A DNA stretch of 64,000 nt from Pisolithus tinctorius (Eukaryota > Basidiomycota > Agaricomycetes > Boletales > Pisolithaceae): NCBI GenBank assembly GCA_024663395.1, contig JANFAH010000001.1:6688467-6752466 (forward strand), in the 5' to 3' direction. The first letter of the stretch is position 1. Every line of letters begins with the position of its first letter. Positions 1 to 11,658 of the stretch are shown here, one piece after another. Below the pieces are notes generated by a model. The model was not told the origin of the DNA. It made no database searches and was given only the letters and a program-made list of their open reading frames with translations. A program made the translations under genes and the position numbers.

Positions 1-2578
1 AAGACCTTCATGTCATACAAGGCCTATGAAGCATGGCTGAACATGCAGTTCAATACCAAAGTCAAGCAACTTCACTCAGATCATGGGGGAGAGTATCTTA
101 GTGCAGAATTTTTGGATTATCTGAAATCCCAAGGAACAGAATGACACATAACTGTCCATGATACCCCCGAACACAACAGAGTTGCAGAACGACTCAAGAG
201 AACACTCGTTGAGCATGTATGTGCGATGATTCATGCCAGCAGCCTACCCAAGAACCTCTGGGGGGAGGCCATTATGCACATGACCTGGCTCAAAAACCAC
301 TTGTTGACTCGCTGTCAAGGCACAAAAACTCCCTACAAAATGCTCTACCAAAGACCACCTGACCTCTCAAATATTTCTGGTCTGGGGATGTCATGTCAAG
401 GTCCATGACACCTCTGGCTCCAAACTAGACATGCAAGCCTGAGACAGACACTGGGTAGGTTTTGATCCTGAGAGCAATGGCCACTGCACCTACTGGCCTG
501 ACACATGAGCAATTGGAATTGAAAGAAGTGTCATTTTTGAGAGCTGAGATGTGTCCATACCACATGGTGTGCTGCTCAAGGGGGAGCAGGGGAATTCCAA
601 CACCTCAGAAAGAAATTCTGAAGCCTCAGAATGGAACTCCGCAGCTTCACAGGGAAATTCTGAGGCCCCACAGATAGTTGAGCAACCCACCAAAGCAACT
701 TCAGAAATTCCAAGACTCATTTCAGACCCACTCAGAGACAATTTCGAAACACCTCCACCTCAACCTTGTTGTTCCACTTGCCAGCACTTCAAATCAGACT
801 ATATGAGGTGCCTACATGCAGGGGAAGGCACTCATGATGGGTGCATCCCTCTCGACTTCATAAAAGAACTCTGAGAGAGCAACAGCAACCCTAACAGCCC
901 TAAATCCCAAGAAAATGCTACCTATGTATTCAACGAAGAACTAGCTACTGATGAAGATGACACTAACATTGTGTATGCTATGGTGGCAGGGATGGCTGAA
1001 GCCAAAGGGCTGGATCCATTGACAGTACAGGAGGCAAAATCCTGAGCTGACTGGCCAAAGTGGAAAAATGCCATAAATGCAGAATTAAAGAGCCTAGAGG
1101 AAGTGCATACCTGGGATGTCATTGAGTGCCCCAAAGGTGCAAATGTCATAGGATGCAAATGGGTCTTCAAGATCAAATGCAATGCTGCTGGAGAAATCAA
1201 GAAGTACAAGGCTTGCCTAGTTGCTAAGGGCTACTCTCAGATACAGGGTGTTGACTACAATGAAACATATGCTCCCATCACAAGACTCACATCCCTCCAC
1301 ACCATACTAGCAGTCACTGCACACAATGACTGGGATATCAATGTATTCAATTTCCACTCAGCATTCCTCAATGGCAAACTCAGAGATGGCAAAGACATCT
1401 ACATGGAGCTCCCTGAGGGCTATGCTGTAGGGTGGAATTTTTCCCATCCAGTTGGAAAGCTAAACATAGCATTATATGGCTTGAAACAAGGTGCACTTCA
1501 GTGGTACCAGAAGCTATGCACTACTCTTGCAGATCTTGGGCTCACCAGAGCACATGCAGACTGGGGAGTGTTCTATGGTCGCATAGGATTGGAAATTCTC
1601 ATCCTTGCCAGCCATGTTGATGACTGCACTGTAACAGGCAGTTCCCCATAGTTAATTTGCTTGTTTAAACAGGAGATCAGCACTCGTTTTAAAATCTCTG
1701 ACCTAGGGCCCATCAGTTGGCTACTCAGGATGAAGGTGACACAGAACAGAGAAGCCCACACCATATCACTGTCACAGCAGTCATACATCAAGGCCATCCT
1801 AACAAAATACAACCTCACTGACTGAAAACCTGCTACAATTCCAATGGACCCCAGCACAAAACTCTCCTGTGGAGAAATTCTGCAGCCAGCCAAAGAAGCT
1901 GCATGCATGAAAAATGTACCCTACTGTGCTGCTGTTGGCTCCCTCATGCACCTCACCATTGGAATGTGCCTTGACATTGCATTTGCTGTCTCCACAGTTG
2001 CACAGTTCAACAATGCACCCAACATGACTCATTGGGAAGCTGTGAAACAAATCTACAGGTATATCTCAAGCACAAAAGTGCTCACTTTGACATTCAGGAA
2101 TTCAGAACGAGGCCTCGAGGGCTATACTGATGCAGATGGAGCTTCACAGGAGCATCAATGTGCTATAAGTGGATATGCCTATATACTGGATGGAGGAGCT
2201 ATCAGTTGGGCTTCACAGAAACAAGAACTCATAATGCTCTCCACTGCTGAAGCAGAGTACGTCGCAGCAACTCACACAACCAAAGAGGGCCTGTGGCTTT
2301 GACGACTCATCAGGGAAGTTTTCCAACCACTCAAACATCCTATCCTGCTGTATTCCAACAGCCAATCTGCCATCACACTTACCAAAGATGGCAGCTATCA
2401 CACTCACACAAAGCACATCAACATACAATACCATTTCATTTGTTTTGCTGTGGAAAACCATTCCTTTCATTTAATTTATTGTCCTACTGACAACATGGTC
2501 ACCAATACCCTTACCAAAACTTTACCCAGCATCAAGGCAAAACACTTCACATCTGCACTCAGACTTTGTTCTGACTGA
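1..2578 (+). pseudogene. Copia pol: integrase, reverse transcriptase, RNase H (degenerate)
   Basis: Would have encoded the polyprotein that integrates and copies the element. The integrase core reads in frame 1 up to about 405, with HSDHGGEY near 97-120 and a TPEHNRVAERLKRT-type motif near 165-205. A frameshift near 395-408 moves the reading to frame 2, which stays collinear to a natural-looking TGA at 2576. In frame 2, VIGCKWVFKIK near 1147 opens the reverse transcriptase, HVDDCTVTG near 1615 is its catalytic box (YVDD-like), and the RNase H signature STAEAEYVAA lies near 2240. Premature stops are TGA at 142, 440, 506, 545, 872, 1043, 1823 and 2300, plus TAG at 1649. Most TGA sites fall where copia proteins usually carry arginine, as expected from CGA to TGA change. 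Confidence 0.85.
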
Positions 2579-2585
2579 GGGGGAG

Positions 2586-2950
2586 TGTTGAGAATGTGAT
2601 CCAGAATTACAGTAGCATCTTGGGGTTTTGCCCAGAGGGCTTGGAATTTCTCCCTGACCCTCAGAATTAAATTCCGATGTCAATGCACTTACTAATTATG
2701 GTACTATAAATTTCTGCACTGTTGTTTTCCACCTCAGTGACTACTTCATACACTGAGGTGAGCATAGCTAGATTCCCATTTGTTTACTTGGTACTGACAT
2801 AGTGTAGAAACTCATACCTTCATTAGGTACTAATACAGTGACCACTTCATACACTGAGAAACTCATACCTTCATTACTAGTCTTGGCAGTCCAGAATCCC
2901 TTGGGACAAGCAATTCATTCCCTTCATTTTTATTGTTGTTATCTAAGCCA
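2586..2950 (+). repeat. 3' LTR of the copia element (right end approximate)
   Basis: Begins TGTTGAGAATG directly after the GAGGGGGAG purine tract. It holds a TATA-like box (ACTATAAATT near 2703) that fits an LTR promoter. Two blocks are duplicated inside it: CAGTGACTACTTCATACACTG near 2736 and again near 2835, and AAACTCATACCTTCATTA near 2808 and 2857. The 3' boundary is not certain because I found no clean terminal inverted dinucleotide. Confidence 0.6.
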
Positions 2951-2956
2951 TCTAGC

Positions 2957-4181
2957 TCAAATTATACAGCTACTTGGACTTATCCTACACTGCATCCATA
3001 ACAGGTAGGAGCTTTGCTCTGGAGATGAATTGGATCTTGATCCATGAGAAGTTTGTTCTTGCTTCCATAGACAGGAGTGGTCTTGGTAGGTAGCTTTCCC
3101 AGAGAAGACCTTGAGAGTAGCCATTGCTGTGCAAGCTGCTGTTGCCTGGCAGATCCAATCTTTGACAGTGTCTGGCTTGGGTCCAGCCATGAGGATCCAC
3201 TTGTTGATTTCCTCATTAAGACCTTTGCTGAAGAAGACTGCTGCAGTCAAGTCTTCAGTAGATATCTGGGCCTTTTTGAGGCAGTTGTGCAAGTCAGTAA
3301 TGTACTTGTTGAGAGAACAGTCTCCTTGACAGATAGCAGAAAGGTAGATGAGTGCTGTCAACCTGGCATCTCCTACTTGGAAGGTTCCTTAAGTTTTGTG
3401 ATGAACTTGTCCCAACCATCAAATATCTTGAGGTCTCCAAGTGCAGTAGTATTTTCATTGACATAGGCTTCTGTGAAGGTGTGAGCTGAGCCACTTCCCA
3501 TGTAGGAGAGGGCAAATGTGATCTTGGACTGGTCCTCATAGTAGATGTGTTCATTTGTGGCAAGGTAAAGTTTGACACTGCTCAACCAAGTGGAAAAATC
3601 TTGGTGAGCTCCAGTGTATGAGAAGGGTTTATTGAGGCCAATTTCTTTCATACTGCCTCCCTTATAGTGTGTTCCTTTCCTTTCTCCTTGGAACTTTGGG
3701 AGGGGCCTTTAGGCCTAACCACATCTGCTGAAAGAGACCTGTAAAATTCAGCAGCCATTTCAGGGGTTACCTTACTCTGTCCAGCAAAGGGGTCCTGGAG
3801 ACTAAATCCAGAGGTACATTGTGTGGGTTCTTCTGCCATCAGGTTGGTAGAAGTTGGAGGGCATATATCAGTTGAAGAAGATGAGGGGTCTGCTAGTCTG
3901 GCCATCCCTTGTGGTTGTGTATCAACATCTGAGCCAATAGGCTTTGGGTTGTGATAAGAAGTAAAGTTTACTGGTGAAGTCAATTCTGCCACTTGCCTGA
4001 GTTGGGGCCTTACTGGCAGGTCTTCAAGACCTATACAAGGGTTTGGAGCTTGCACCAAAGGGTGATGAATAAGTGGCCTCACTTGGAGGACTTCTTTTCC
4101 TTTATGAGAAGGTACAGGAGGTTTGAACGAAGAGGCTGCTGATGGAGGCCTCTTACTTCCTTCTTCTTGGCATGAAGGCAC
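2957..4181 (-). pseudogene. Retrotransposon gag-like gene, broken
   Basis: Three minus-strand open segments follow one another: 4181-3648 (proline/serine-rich, 177 residues), 3651-3373 and 3361-2957. The second holds FSTWLSSVKLYLATNEHIYY and a FALSYMGSGSAHTF stretch. The third continues with YITDLHNCLKKAQI and WICQATAACTAMATL. This pattern matches the capsid-like gag region of fungal LTR elements, and a partial Cys-rich end (CYGC) may be a remnant zinc knuckle. The second and third segments are separated by a frameshift. The first two overlap as ATGA. No protease or pol follows, so this is a truncated relic in opposite orientation to the copia element. Assignment to gypsy versus copia is open. 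Confidence 0.6.
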
Positions 4182-5040
4182 ATTGACAAAGAGGAAGCTT
4201 AGTGCTGAATGTTAGGGGCTAGCTCACCAATGATTACCACCAGTGGTTCCTGTAGTGGTGGCAGGAGGTGCTTGTTTTGCAGGCTATTTTGCCTAGCAAG
4301 GATTCCAGAGCACAGGTATCCAAAGGTAGTCCAGTCTTTGATGTGGCCAGGTGATTCAAAAATCTTCTGTTATGCCAATGACTTGTATTGCATCATGAAT
4401 CGAGCACAAAGGTGCAAGCACATGACAGTGCGAGAGGTGACATGTTATTTAACTTCACTAGCAGTGGGACACTAGTCTTGGCCAACTTAAGTCATACTGT
4501 CAAGTCCTCTTGGGTACAGCAAGCAGACCTAAGGGTGGTTGCAAAGTAGATTTTCAAATGAGGGAGCAGTACGATACAGGCAGACTTATATATGTCTACA
4601 AGATACTGCATAACAGACATTTCAAAGCTGTTCAAACATACACCTGTGTCCCTATTACAGTACCATTGAGTCATAGTGAGTCACTGTGCAGCAGGACTAC
4701 ACATACAACTGAGTCTCCAGGCACAAGGGTAACTGGGGTGATCATATGATGAAGGAGGGGTAACTGCATATATGACATACAGGCATAAACAGGTACCAGG
4801 GGTACACATGTCACATGACCATGTGGATCAGGGCCACCAGCAGATCATGGAAGGAAGGGTGAATGGACATAGTCCAGCTATAGTACAATGCAGGGTGAAC
4901 AGGGGTAAGACATAAAAGGAAACATACAGGATGCAAGTCCAACTGTGTAGACAGTGGTCTGCAGGTAGGAGAATGTCACTCAAAGGCAGCAACAGGCATG
5001 AGCAGTATAGTACAAAGTCTGTAAAAGGAAGGGAATGTGA
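4182..5040. other. No gene recognised
   Basis: Short open frames here (for example 4209-4475 plus) have no recognisable motif. The sequence is CpG-poor like its neighbours and probably consists of transposon leader or relic sequence. Confidence 0.4.
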
Positions 5041-5585
5041 GTGCAGCATAACAATGTGTGGAAAAAGAAGGGTGAAGGGCTAATTGCTAGAGAGGTCAAG
5101 GGTACAGTTAAGTTTCAAAGAGGTTCACTGATGGTATGGGGCTGCATAAGGTGGAATGGAGTAGGGGTTTTGAGTGAAGCAGAAGGATGGATGGATGCTG
5201 AACAGTATGTGACCATTTTGGAGCAGGGGCTGCTACAAAGCCTGGAAGATTCTGGAATTCCAGAAGGTCACATTATCTTTCAACAAGATAATGGCCCCAA
5301 GCACACCTCTAGGAGAGCCCAAAGTTGGTTGGAAGAAAGGGAATCAACCTTCTGGACTGGCCTGCACAATCTCCAGACATAAATCTCACTGAACATACTT
5401 TGAATTACCTCAAGCGATGCCTCTCAGGTTATGAGAGTGCTCCTACAGGCATCCACTGACTGTGGGAAAGAGTGGTGGAGGAGTGGGGGGAGATTAATGA
5501 GGAGAAGTGTCAAAAATGGATAGAAAGCATGCCTAGAAGGATTGAAGCAGTTATTAGGGCCAAAGGAGCTCATACCAAGTACTAG
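5041..5585 (+). pseudogene. Tc1/mariner transposase, C-terminal part
   Basis: The reading starts inside the catalytic domain with GTVKFQRGSLMVWGCI, the hallmark block of Tc1 transposases. It carries the second catalytic Asp in IIFQQDNGPKHTSRRA (near 5272-5318). After a frameshift near 5340 it continues with LLDWPAQSPDIN and LTEHTLNYLKRC, giving the third acidic residue of a DD34D/E-type site. A TGA at 5457 replaces a probable CGA arginine codon. The frame ends at TAG 5583. The N-terminal DNA-binding domains and first catalytic Asp are missing, so the copy is 5'-truncated and inactive. Confidence 0.85.
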
Positions 5586-5780
5586 ATACTTAAGTTGATA
5601 TCAAGTCAAAAAAACTGACCACATAAGTCATCATTTTGAAATGGCTGCCATTTGATCAAACCTTATCCAAAACCATTGACCCCTGCACCAATAGAGAGCC
5701 AATGGTTAAGGGCTTTGTTTCATACACTTATAGGTTAGGGCCTAGGTTAGGGGTTATGGGGCAGTATTGACTTTAGTGAA

Positions 5781-5819
5781 AAATGTCCAAATATGCAGTC
5801 AGTTTTTTGAGCCACTGTA
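5781..5819 (-). repeat. Right terminal inverted repeat of the Tc1/mariner relic
   Basis: Read on the minus strand, the end is TACAGTGGCTCAAAAAACTG followed by ACTGCATATTTGGAC. This starts with the TA target and CAGTG typical of Tc1-family termini. It lies 195 bp past the transposase stop. A related but weaker stretch (CAAAAAACTGACCACATAAG) sits near 5609. I found no matching left end. Confidence 0.65.
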
Positions 5820-7101
5820 CTCTGACCAACTCCAACACTTAACAAGGTCTGGGGAGAGGTTTGGAAGCAAGTCTGACAAAGATGAATGGAACTCTGACTA
5901 GCAGAGGATTGGCAGGGGAAAAGTCCACCAAGGCAGAAGTGGAACAGAGTGATGGTATCAGGTTTAGCTCATGCACTACCCCCTTGCATGATCTCAGCCC
6001 TCATATTTCAGAGGAAGAGACCAGACAGAAGTTTAGAGATAACTCCAACAGAAAGGAGACAGAGGAGATACAGAGTAGGAACTTTGGTGACATTCATACT
6101 GAGGAACAATGGAGTACAGTACATGCTTTTATACTACTACAGAAGTACAGTAACCAGAATCCAAACTGACAGACTCGTAAACTTTCAACTAAAAACTTCT
6201 TGGATGATGAATGAAGGGTAGATGGAGAACATATAGCAGGTAACACAGAACAAACTAGAAAGGAAACAGTCTAGGTGTTGAGCCACAAGGTGCACACACT
6301 GCAGAGTACCTGACTGCACAGTGTCAAGGGGAAGGTTGAAGACTGGTCACATGACCATATGGTCTGATGGTAGATTGGTACCAAGTCCAACAGTGGGCAG
6401 AGCAGAGGAGACTTGTAAATGGTAGAGGGCAGGCACAGTGGGTATAGAGTGAGTGAATGACTGGCAGAGTAGGGTGCACAGTGACTAGGGACTTGGGATG
6501 AATGCACAGTCATGACATGTGACAGCATTGCAATATATGTAGGAAGCTTACACCCTCTGACAATTTGTTGGGGGTTGCTAATATGGGAGTACAGTGATTA
6601 ACCATAGTACATCAGCAATCTGATAATTTCTTCAGATCATCCAACTGTAAGATATGATTTCAGAGCTTCAGAAAATTTGCAAAGTCAATGATGCAGTCAG
6701 TAGTAAATAAGGGAATTATGTGGGGGCCAACATGACCAGTGTGCCAAAGTATGTGGAAAAAGTATGAGTGGGAGCAATCCCTGAACCCAATGGTATGGTC
6801 ACTTGAATTGACAAGGCTCTCAGCAATTTTAGGCATTGTGTAAAAGCCAACAGAATGGCATCCTGCTTTATGAACATGTATACAGGATGGTTATTCAGTA
6901 TGGTGACTATTTGGAAACATTACCTATGCAGAATTTCTGCATGCAGCACTTGACACAATTGTACATCATATCTGCCACTGTAAGCAAGTATTGACTTCCT
7001 GGTGTAAAATCAAGAGGAATGTAACTATGACCTTGATTGTCAAAAACATTGATTGTTCACAATAGAGAAGTAAAAGGATATACATGGGTAGTAAGTGAAG
7101 A
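5820..7101. other. CpG-free spacer, no gene recognised
   Basis: Two overlapping plus-strand open frames near 5861-6221 look like chance. From the single CpG near 6175 onward I see no CpG at all up to the end of the stretch. It forms the 3' flank of the NACHT-WD40 gene. Confidence 0.45.
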
Positions 7102-10100
7102 CTAAATCTCAGCAGACTTGAAACATTGATGCCATTTGGTACCATGAACCATTTGGCTCAGATCTAATTCTACACAGCCCCCATTGGGGATGACTGCTGT
7201 GGTCCACAGAGAGTAAAAGGGCACCCTGAGTGATGCAGGTATCCACAAAAGCAATCTTCCATTTGGGCCCTTCAACCAGCCATCACTGTAAAGTGTCACA
7301 GGGTCATCCCTAACACTGGCATGTTCATCCTGGAGACCATCAAGCAGTTGCCCAGCATCATGCAATGCATGAAAAGACATGGAGGAAAAACATATTGAGT
7401 ATGCTGAATGGTTTGAGTATAACTGAGATCCATAAGACATAGGAAATACTCACTATTTGCAGGGGAAGGCAAGGGACATGCACTCTTTGGGTTGTTTGCA
7501 GGGGGTTCAAATGTATCTTGGTTGCAGATCATTTCTTCATAACTCTCAGCATCCCAAACCCTGAGAGTCTTGTCAGAAGAGCCTGAGGCAATCCTCTTCC
7601 CATCAGGGGAGAATGCCACTGATGTGACCTGACCTGTATGACCCTCCAGAGGGCTGCCAACCTGCACACCTCTCTCAGCATCCCAAACCCTGAGAGTCTT
7701 GTCAGAGGAGCTTGAGACAATCCTCTTCCCATCAGGGGAGAATGCCACTGATGTGACCTGACCTGTATGACCCTCCAGAGGGCTGCCAACCTGCACACTT
7801 CTCTCAGCATCCCAAACCCTGAGAGTCTTGTCAGAGGAGCTTGAGACAATCCTCTTCCCATCAGGGGAGAATGCCACTGATGTGACCCACTCTATATGAC
7901 CCTCCAGAGGGCTGCCAACCTGCACACCTCTCTCAGCATCCCAAACCCTCACAGTCTTCTCAGCAGAGCCTGAGACAATCCTCTTCCCATCAGGGGAGAA
8001 TGCCACTGATGTGACCCAACCTGTATGACCCTCCAGAGGGCTGCCAACCTGCACACCTCTCTCAGCATCCCAAACCCTCACAGTCTTGTCATATGAGCCT
8101 GAGACAATCCTCTTCCCATCAGGGGGGAATGCCACTGATGTGACCTGACCTGTATGACCCTCCAGAGGGCTGCCAACCTGCACACCTCTCTCAGCATCCC
8201 AAACCCTCACAGTCTTGTCATTTGAGCCTGAGACAATCCTCCTCCCAACAGGGGAGAATGCCACTGATGTGACCCAATGTGTATGACCCTCCAGAGGGCT
8301 GCCAACCTGCACACCTCTCTCAGCATCCCAAACCCTCACAGTCTTGTCACCTGAGCCTGAAACAATCCTCTTCCCATCAGGGGAGAATGCTACTGATGTG
8401 ACATAACCTGTATGACCCTCCAGAGGGCTGCCAACCTGCACACCTCTCTCAGCATCCCAAACCCTCATGTTCTTGTCATATGAGCCTGAGACAATCCTCT
8501 TCCCATCAGGGGAGAATGCCACTGATGTGACCCAATGTGTATGACCCTCCAGAGGGCTGCCAACCTGCACACCTCTCTCAGCATCCCAAACCCTCACAGT
8601 CTTGTCAGAAGAGCCTGAGACAATCCTCTTCCCATCAGGGGAGAATGCCACTGATGTGACATAATTTTCATGACCCTCTAAAATCAGCTGAACACCTGGC
8701 CACTCCTTGAACCCTCCTGCAAAAACTACTGCCAGACAATGGAATTTTGGCATGAGCATTTTTGACAGCAAGACATTTGATGGACAAAATGGGAGTGCAG
8801 AGATGTAGACATGCATTGCACTGTGTGAGATTGCATTCCCATAGTTCCAAATGAACCATATCCCATCTTGTGCCAATGCTAATGTATCCTCAAACCTACT
8901 TTGGCCCTTTCATTGGTCTCAGATGATGTTACCCATAAATTATGCAATATTCACTTTCAGCCATTTTGTGGTATAGGCAAGAGCATCTGCAGCATTTCCA
9001 ACTAAACCAAGTAGACTCATGGCCTCAAGCCAGAACAGAAGCCTTTCACTTCCAACCACAGTATGCACGAGCATTGCCAGCCTTGAGTCAAATCCAGCCC
9101 TCTGTAGGTGTTGTGCCCAGAATTGACAGGAATAAGATAGATGAGGCGAGATATTTTGAGCCTTCCTCTCTTGTAAATCAGCAATTTCAGCATTGCTGAA
9201 GTAGGAACTCTCCAGTCCACAGATGTTGAATTTAAGATCGCTGCACAGAATTTGCAACAATGCAAAGGACTGGTCATACTGGTCATACGAGTCAGACATG
9301 TCAATGAAGTAGACCCCACTCCGTGAAGGATCAGTTAGGAAGTCATAGAATGATGCATGGAGAGGGCGGACAGGAGTTGAATGGGCATTGATGCCGCTTA
9401 GCACTGGACCCATGAACTCCAAGATGACAGAAATGTCATAGTGATCATCCTCGCTTGGGAAACGCATTCGCATCAGGTTCAGTGTCTTCATCGGTAGGGG
9501 CTCCGCGACCATCAAAACTTGTCGCATCACCGAAAGGAATCGCGAAAGGGGCACTGGCGATGTGGGTATACCACTCTCCAGGATTGAGATGTATGTTGCA
9601 TCCAGAAGCGTCTTCCCCTCTCCAGATTGCAAAGTGACCACATCGTCGAAGCGTTCCTTTACGGTATGTCCAGCTTTCCTTGGCTTGATAAATTCACAGG
9701 CCAGACGCGCCCATTCGAACAACCCGCTTGCCTTCTCAGCAATCTGGTCTATCTCGGTGGATCCAATATTTTTCAGGTGGCCAATTTCTTTGGTAACGAA
9801 TAGACGGATGTCACGTTCTGCGGATTCCAAAGGAACGTCGTCCAGACAGGTTGTTAACACATGCTGAGAATGTCCCAGCACGTACTCGATGTCCGGCAAC
9901 GGTCTGGACGTCAAAAGAATGCGGAAATTGGCAGGTAAAAGCGCTGCCTCGGTCGACGTGAGGAGTGACAAAATGTGCCTTCTTGACTCGTCTGTCCCAC
10001 TTTCGTCCAAGGCATCTATCACTACAACCACGTTCCCGACTATCGCTCCCATGGCCTTCGACAACGGTTCCAAGATGAGCCGCTGCCATTGCTGCGCTAC

Positions 10101-11658
10101 GTCAGGGGTAGTCTTGAGAGTGTGATCCTCCGCAAGAATATAGCCTAATGCTCGTCGAAACGCAGGGTCACGTCCAGCCAGATCTCGCGCGATGGTAGTG
10201 AACATCTTCTCTTCGCGGTGCTCGGATTGTCGGTCACGGACGAAGCAAAAGCAAGACCCAATTGCCCCCACGTCCTTGACCCACGATGCAATTGTATGCG
10301 CAATAGCTGACTTTCCCCTCCCAGCCTGACCATGAAGCCACAAGATCCGGGGCGCATCGACGTCACGATTGGTGATCCAACCAATGATCTGCTGTAACAT
10401 CTCGGTCCTCGTACCATCAAGACATCTCTTGGTCGTGTTTAGGCCGGCCCCGCCTGCATAAGCCATGCCATCGAGGTTCAAATCCTCGAATACGCGATAC
10501 ATGTTGATGTGAATGTTCCGGATGGTGCGGTCGCGATACTGCTGCATCAAGTCGTCTAGAGTTTTGATGTGGCCATCGACAATGGTCTGCGTTTCAGACA
10601 AAATGTCTTTCCCCAATCTTTTCCCTGGCGACGTACGTATCGCATCAACACACGAGACAACATAAAAATAAGACGTACAGAAGCTCTTCGTTTCGGAATA
10701 GTCTTTGATAAATTGTGCAGAGTCACTTATCACCCGCGCGATCATCCCAAGGGTATTCTTCATGTTGTCGATATTCTTCATGGTGTCATCTTCCGCAAGA
10801 AATTCATAGGTATTCCTGATCTTCTTCAGCAGACTGGATACAGCTGCATCTCGATTAACTTGGCTGATAAGCAGCTGTGGACGATGTGAAATAAGGAAGG
10901 TCCGTTGAAGCGTGAACGTACATTGGAAGCAGCGGACAAGATTCCCAGTGCAATCTTGGCATAGGGGTGAACCTGGCGCACACATGTGGTGAAGGTATCG
11001 GATGTAAATATGAAACACGTACGTTGGAAAGAGTAGTAACGATTTCATTGAAAACTTTGAAAGGTTGGAGATATGTATCGCTGAAGTTTTGGATCTCCGT
11101 GAACCGGGTATTGGCGTCATCGACGGCACTGATAACGCCGCATCCGATGGGCGAAATAGGATTGATGTCATGGAATGCTTTCACCGCGCCATCGACATCT
11201 TTTCCAACCGCAGCTGACGCGGGTGCCGACTGTGTCTGGTCGGCAGGCCTTTGAGTCTGTCCAAAGGGGATCAGCCAGGCTCATAGCATGAGCAGGGGGT
11301 TGCAGATAACGTACGTCCTCTGTTCCAGGCGCGGGTGTTTGCTCTATTTGTTCCGGAGGACCCCCATCGGTATTTGTTTGAGCTCCCTCTATCGCAGCGG
11401 TTTGATGACTTTGGGTCTTCCGATGGAAGAAGCGCTTGAGCCTGGAGAGCCCTCCCTTGGATGCGCTGCTCGAAGTTTCAACATCAAGGGCAGGACCCTC
11501 TGGCAGAGTCTGAGAAGGGCGTTGAGACTGAACTCCAAAATCAACATGCCATCCCTTAGCAAAGAAAATATGCGTACCGTGAGACCGCTAGGCGCAGAAC
11601 CAGGCGGCTTCCAGAAATCCAAGAGACGACGATGTTTCTTCGACTGCATGCGTGCCAT
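7102..11658 (-). CDS. NACHT-WD40 NLR-like receptor
   Basis: Predicted cytosolic NLR-type signalling ATPase of the kind linked in fungi to non-self recognition and heterokaryon incompatibility. My model has eight exons: 11658-11578, 11527-11315, 11256-11023, 10972-10922, 10874-10679, 10624-8955, 8888-7454, 7403-7102. All introns are GT-AG and 47-66 nt, the frame is continuous, and the product is about 1393 residues. A basic, Ser/Pro-rich N-terminus leads into a helical region (about 175-290). NACHT follows, with P-loop GQAGRGKS (about 357-364), Walker B VVVVIDALDES (about 457) and LLTSRP (about 495). A linker with HVYISALPF precedes nine WD40 repeats (about 887-1273) and a conserved tail with NGRLLLWIPASL. 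ATG 11658 is the first Met of the open exon; ATG 11649 is also possible. No disabling change is seen. Arginines in the WD40 exon use AGR codons, those in the NACHT exon CGN. Confidence 0.85.
7515..8675 (-). repeat. Nine-unit 129-bp WD40 repeat array
   Basis: Nine consecutive 43-residue units with core VTSVAFSPDGKRIVSGS and DKTVRVWDAERGVQVGSPLE. They are nearly identical, including at synonymous sites. Differences concentrate at two places. The first is the three residues after each GH (ENY, THW, TGY, THW, TGQ, TGW, IEW, TGQ, TGQ). The second is the residue before DK (S, Y, G, N, Y, A, S, S, S). This is the pattern known for hypervariable, concertedly evolving WD repeats of fungal incompatibility proteins such as HET-E/HET-D. 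I see no CpG in the array. Confidence 0.9.

Larger units (their letters stand above)
1..2950 (+). mobile_element. Ty1/copia LTR retrotransposon, 3' portion
   Basis: The element enters from the left edge, so its 5' LTR, gag and protease are outside the window. Inside are the integrase end, reverse transcriptase, RNase H, a purine-rich tract at about 2577-2585, and a 3' LTR starting TGTTGAGAATGTG at 2586. Gene order integrase then reverse transcriptase is diagnostic of copia rather than gypsy. The element is inactive: pol has one frameshift and nine premature stops. CpG is scarce throughout, which suggests past cytosine methylation and deamination. Confidence 0.85.

Noticed and set aside
4828..6528. 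Similar CACATGACCAT stretches near 4813 and 6348 as a repeat pair around the Tc1 relic
   Set aside because: Similarity covers only about 11-15 bp and does not extend; not enough to call a repeat.
7529..7861. Repetitive 110-codon frame on the minus strand
   Set aside because: Out-of-frame shadow of the WD40 repeats.
10855..11184. Separate 109-codon gene upstream of the NACHT domain
   Set aside because: It is exon 3 of the NLR gene plus intron read-through; two short introns join it in phase to the main frame.
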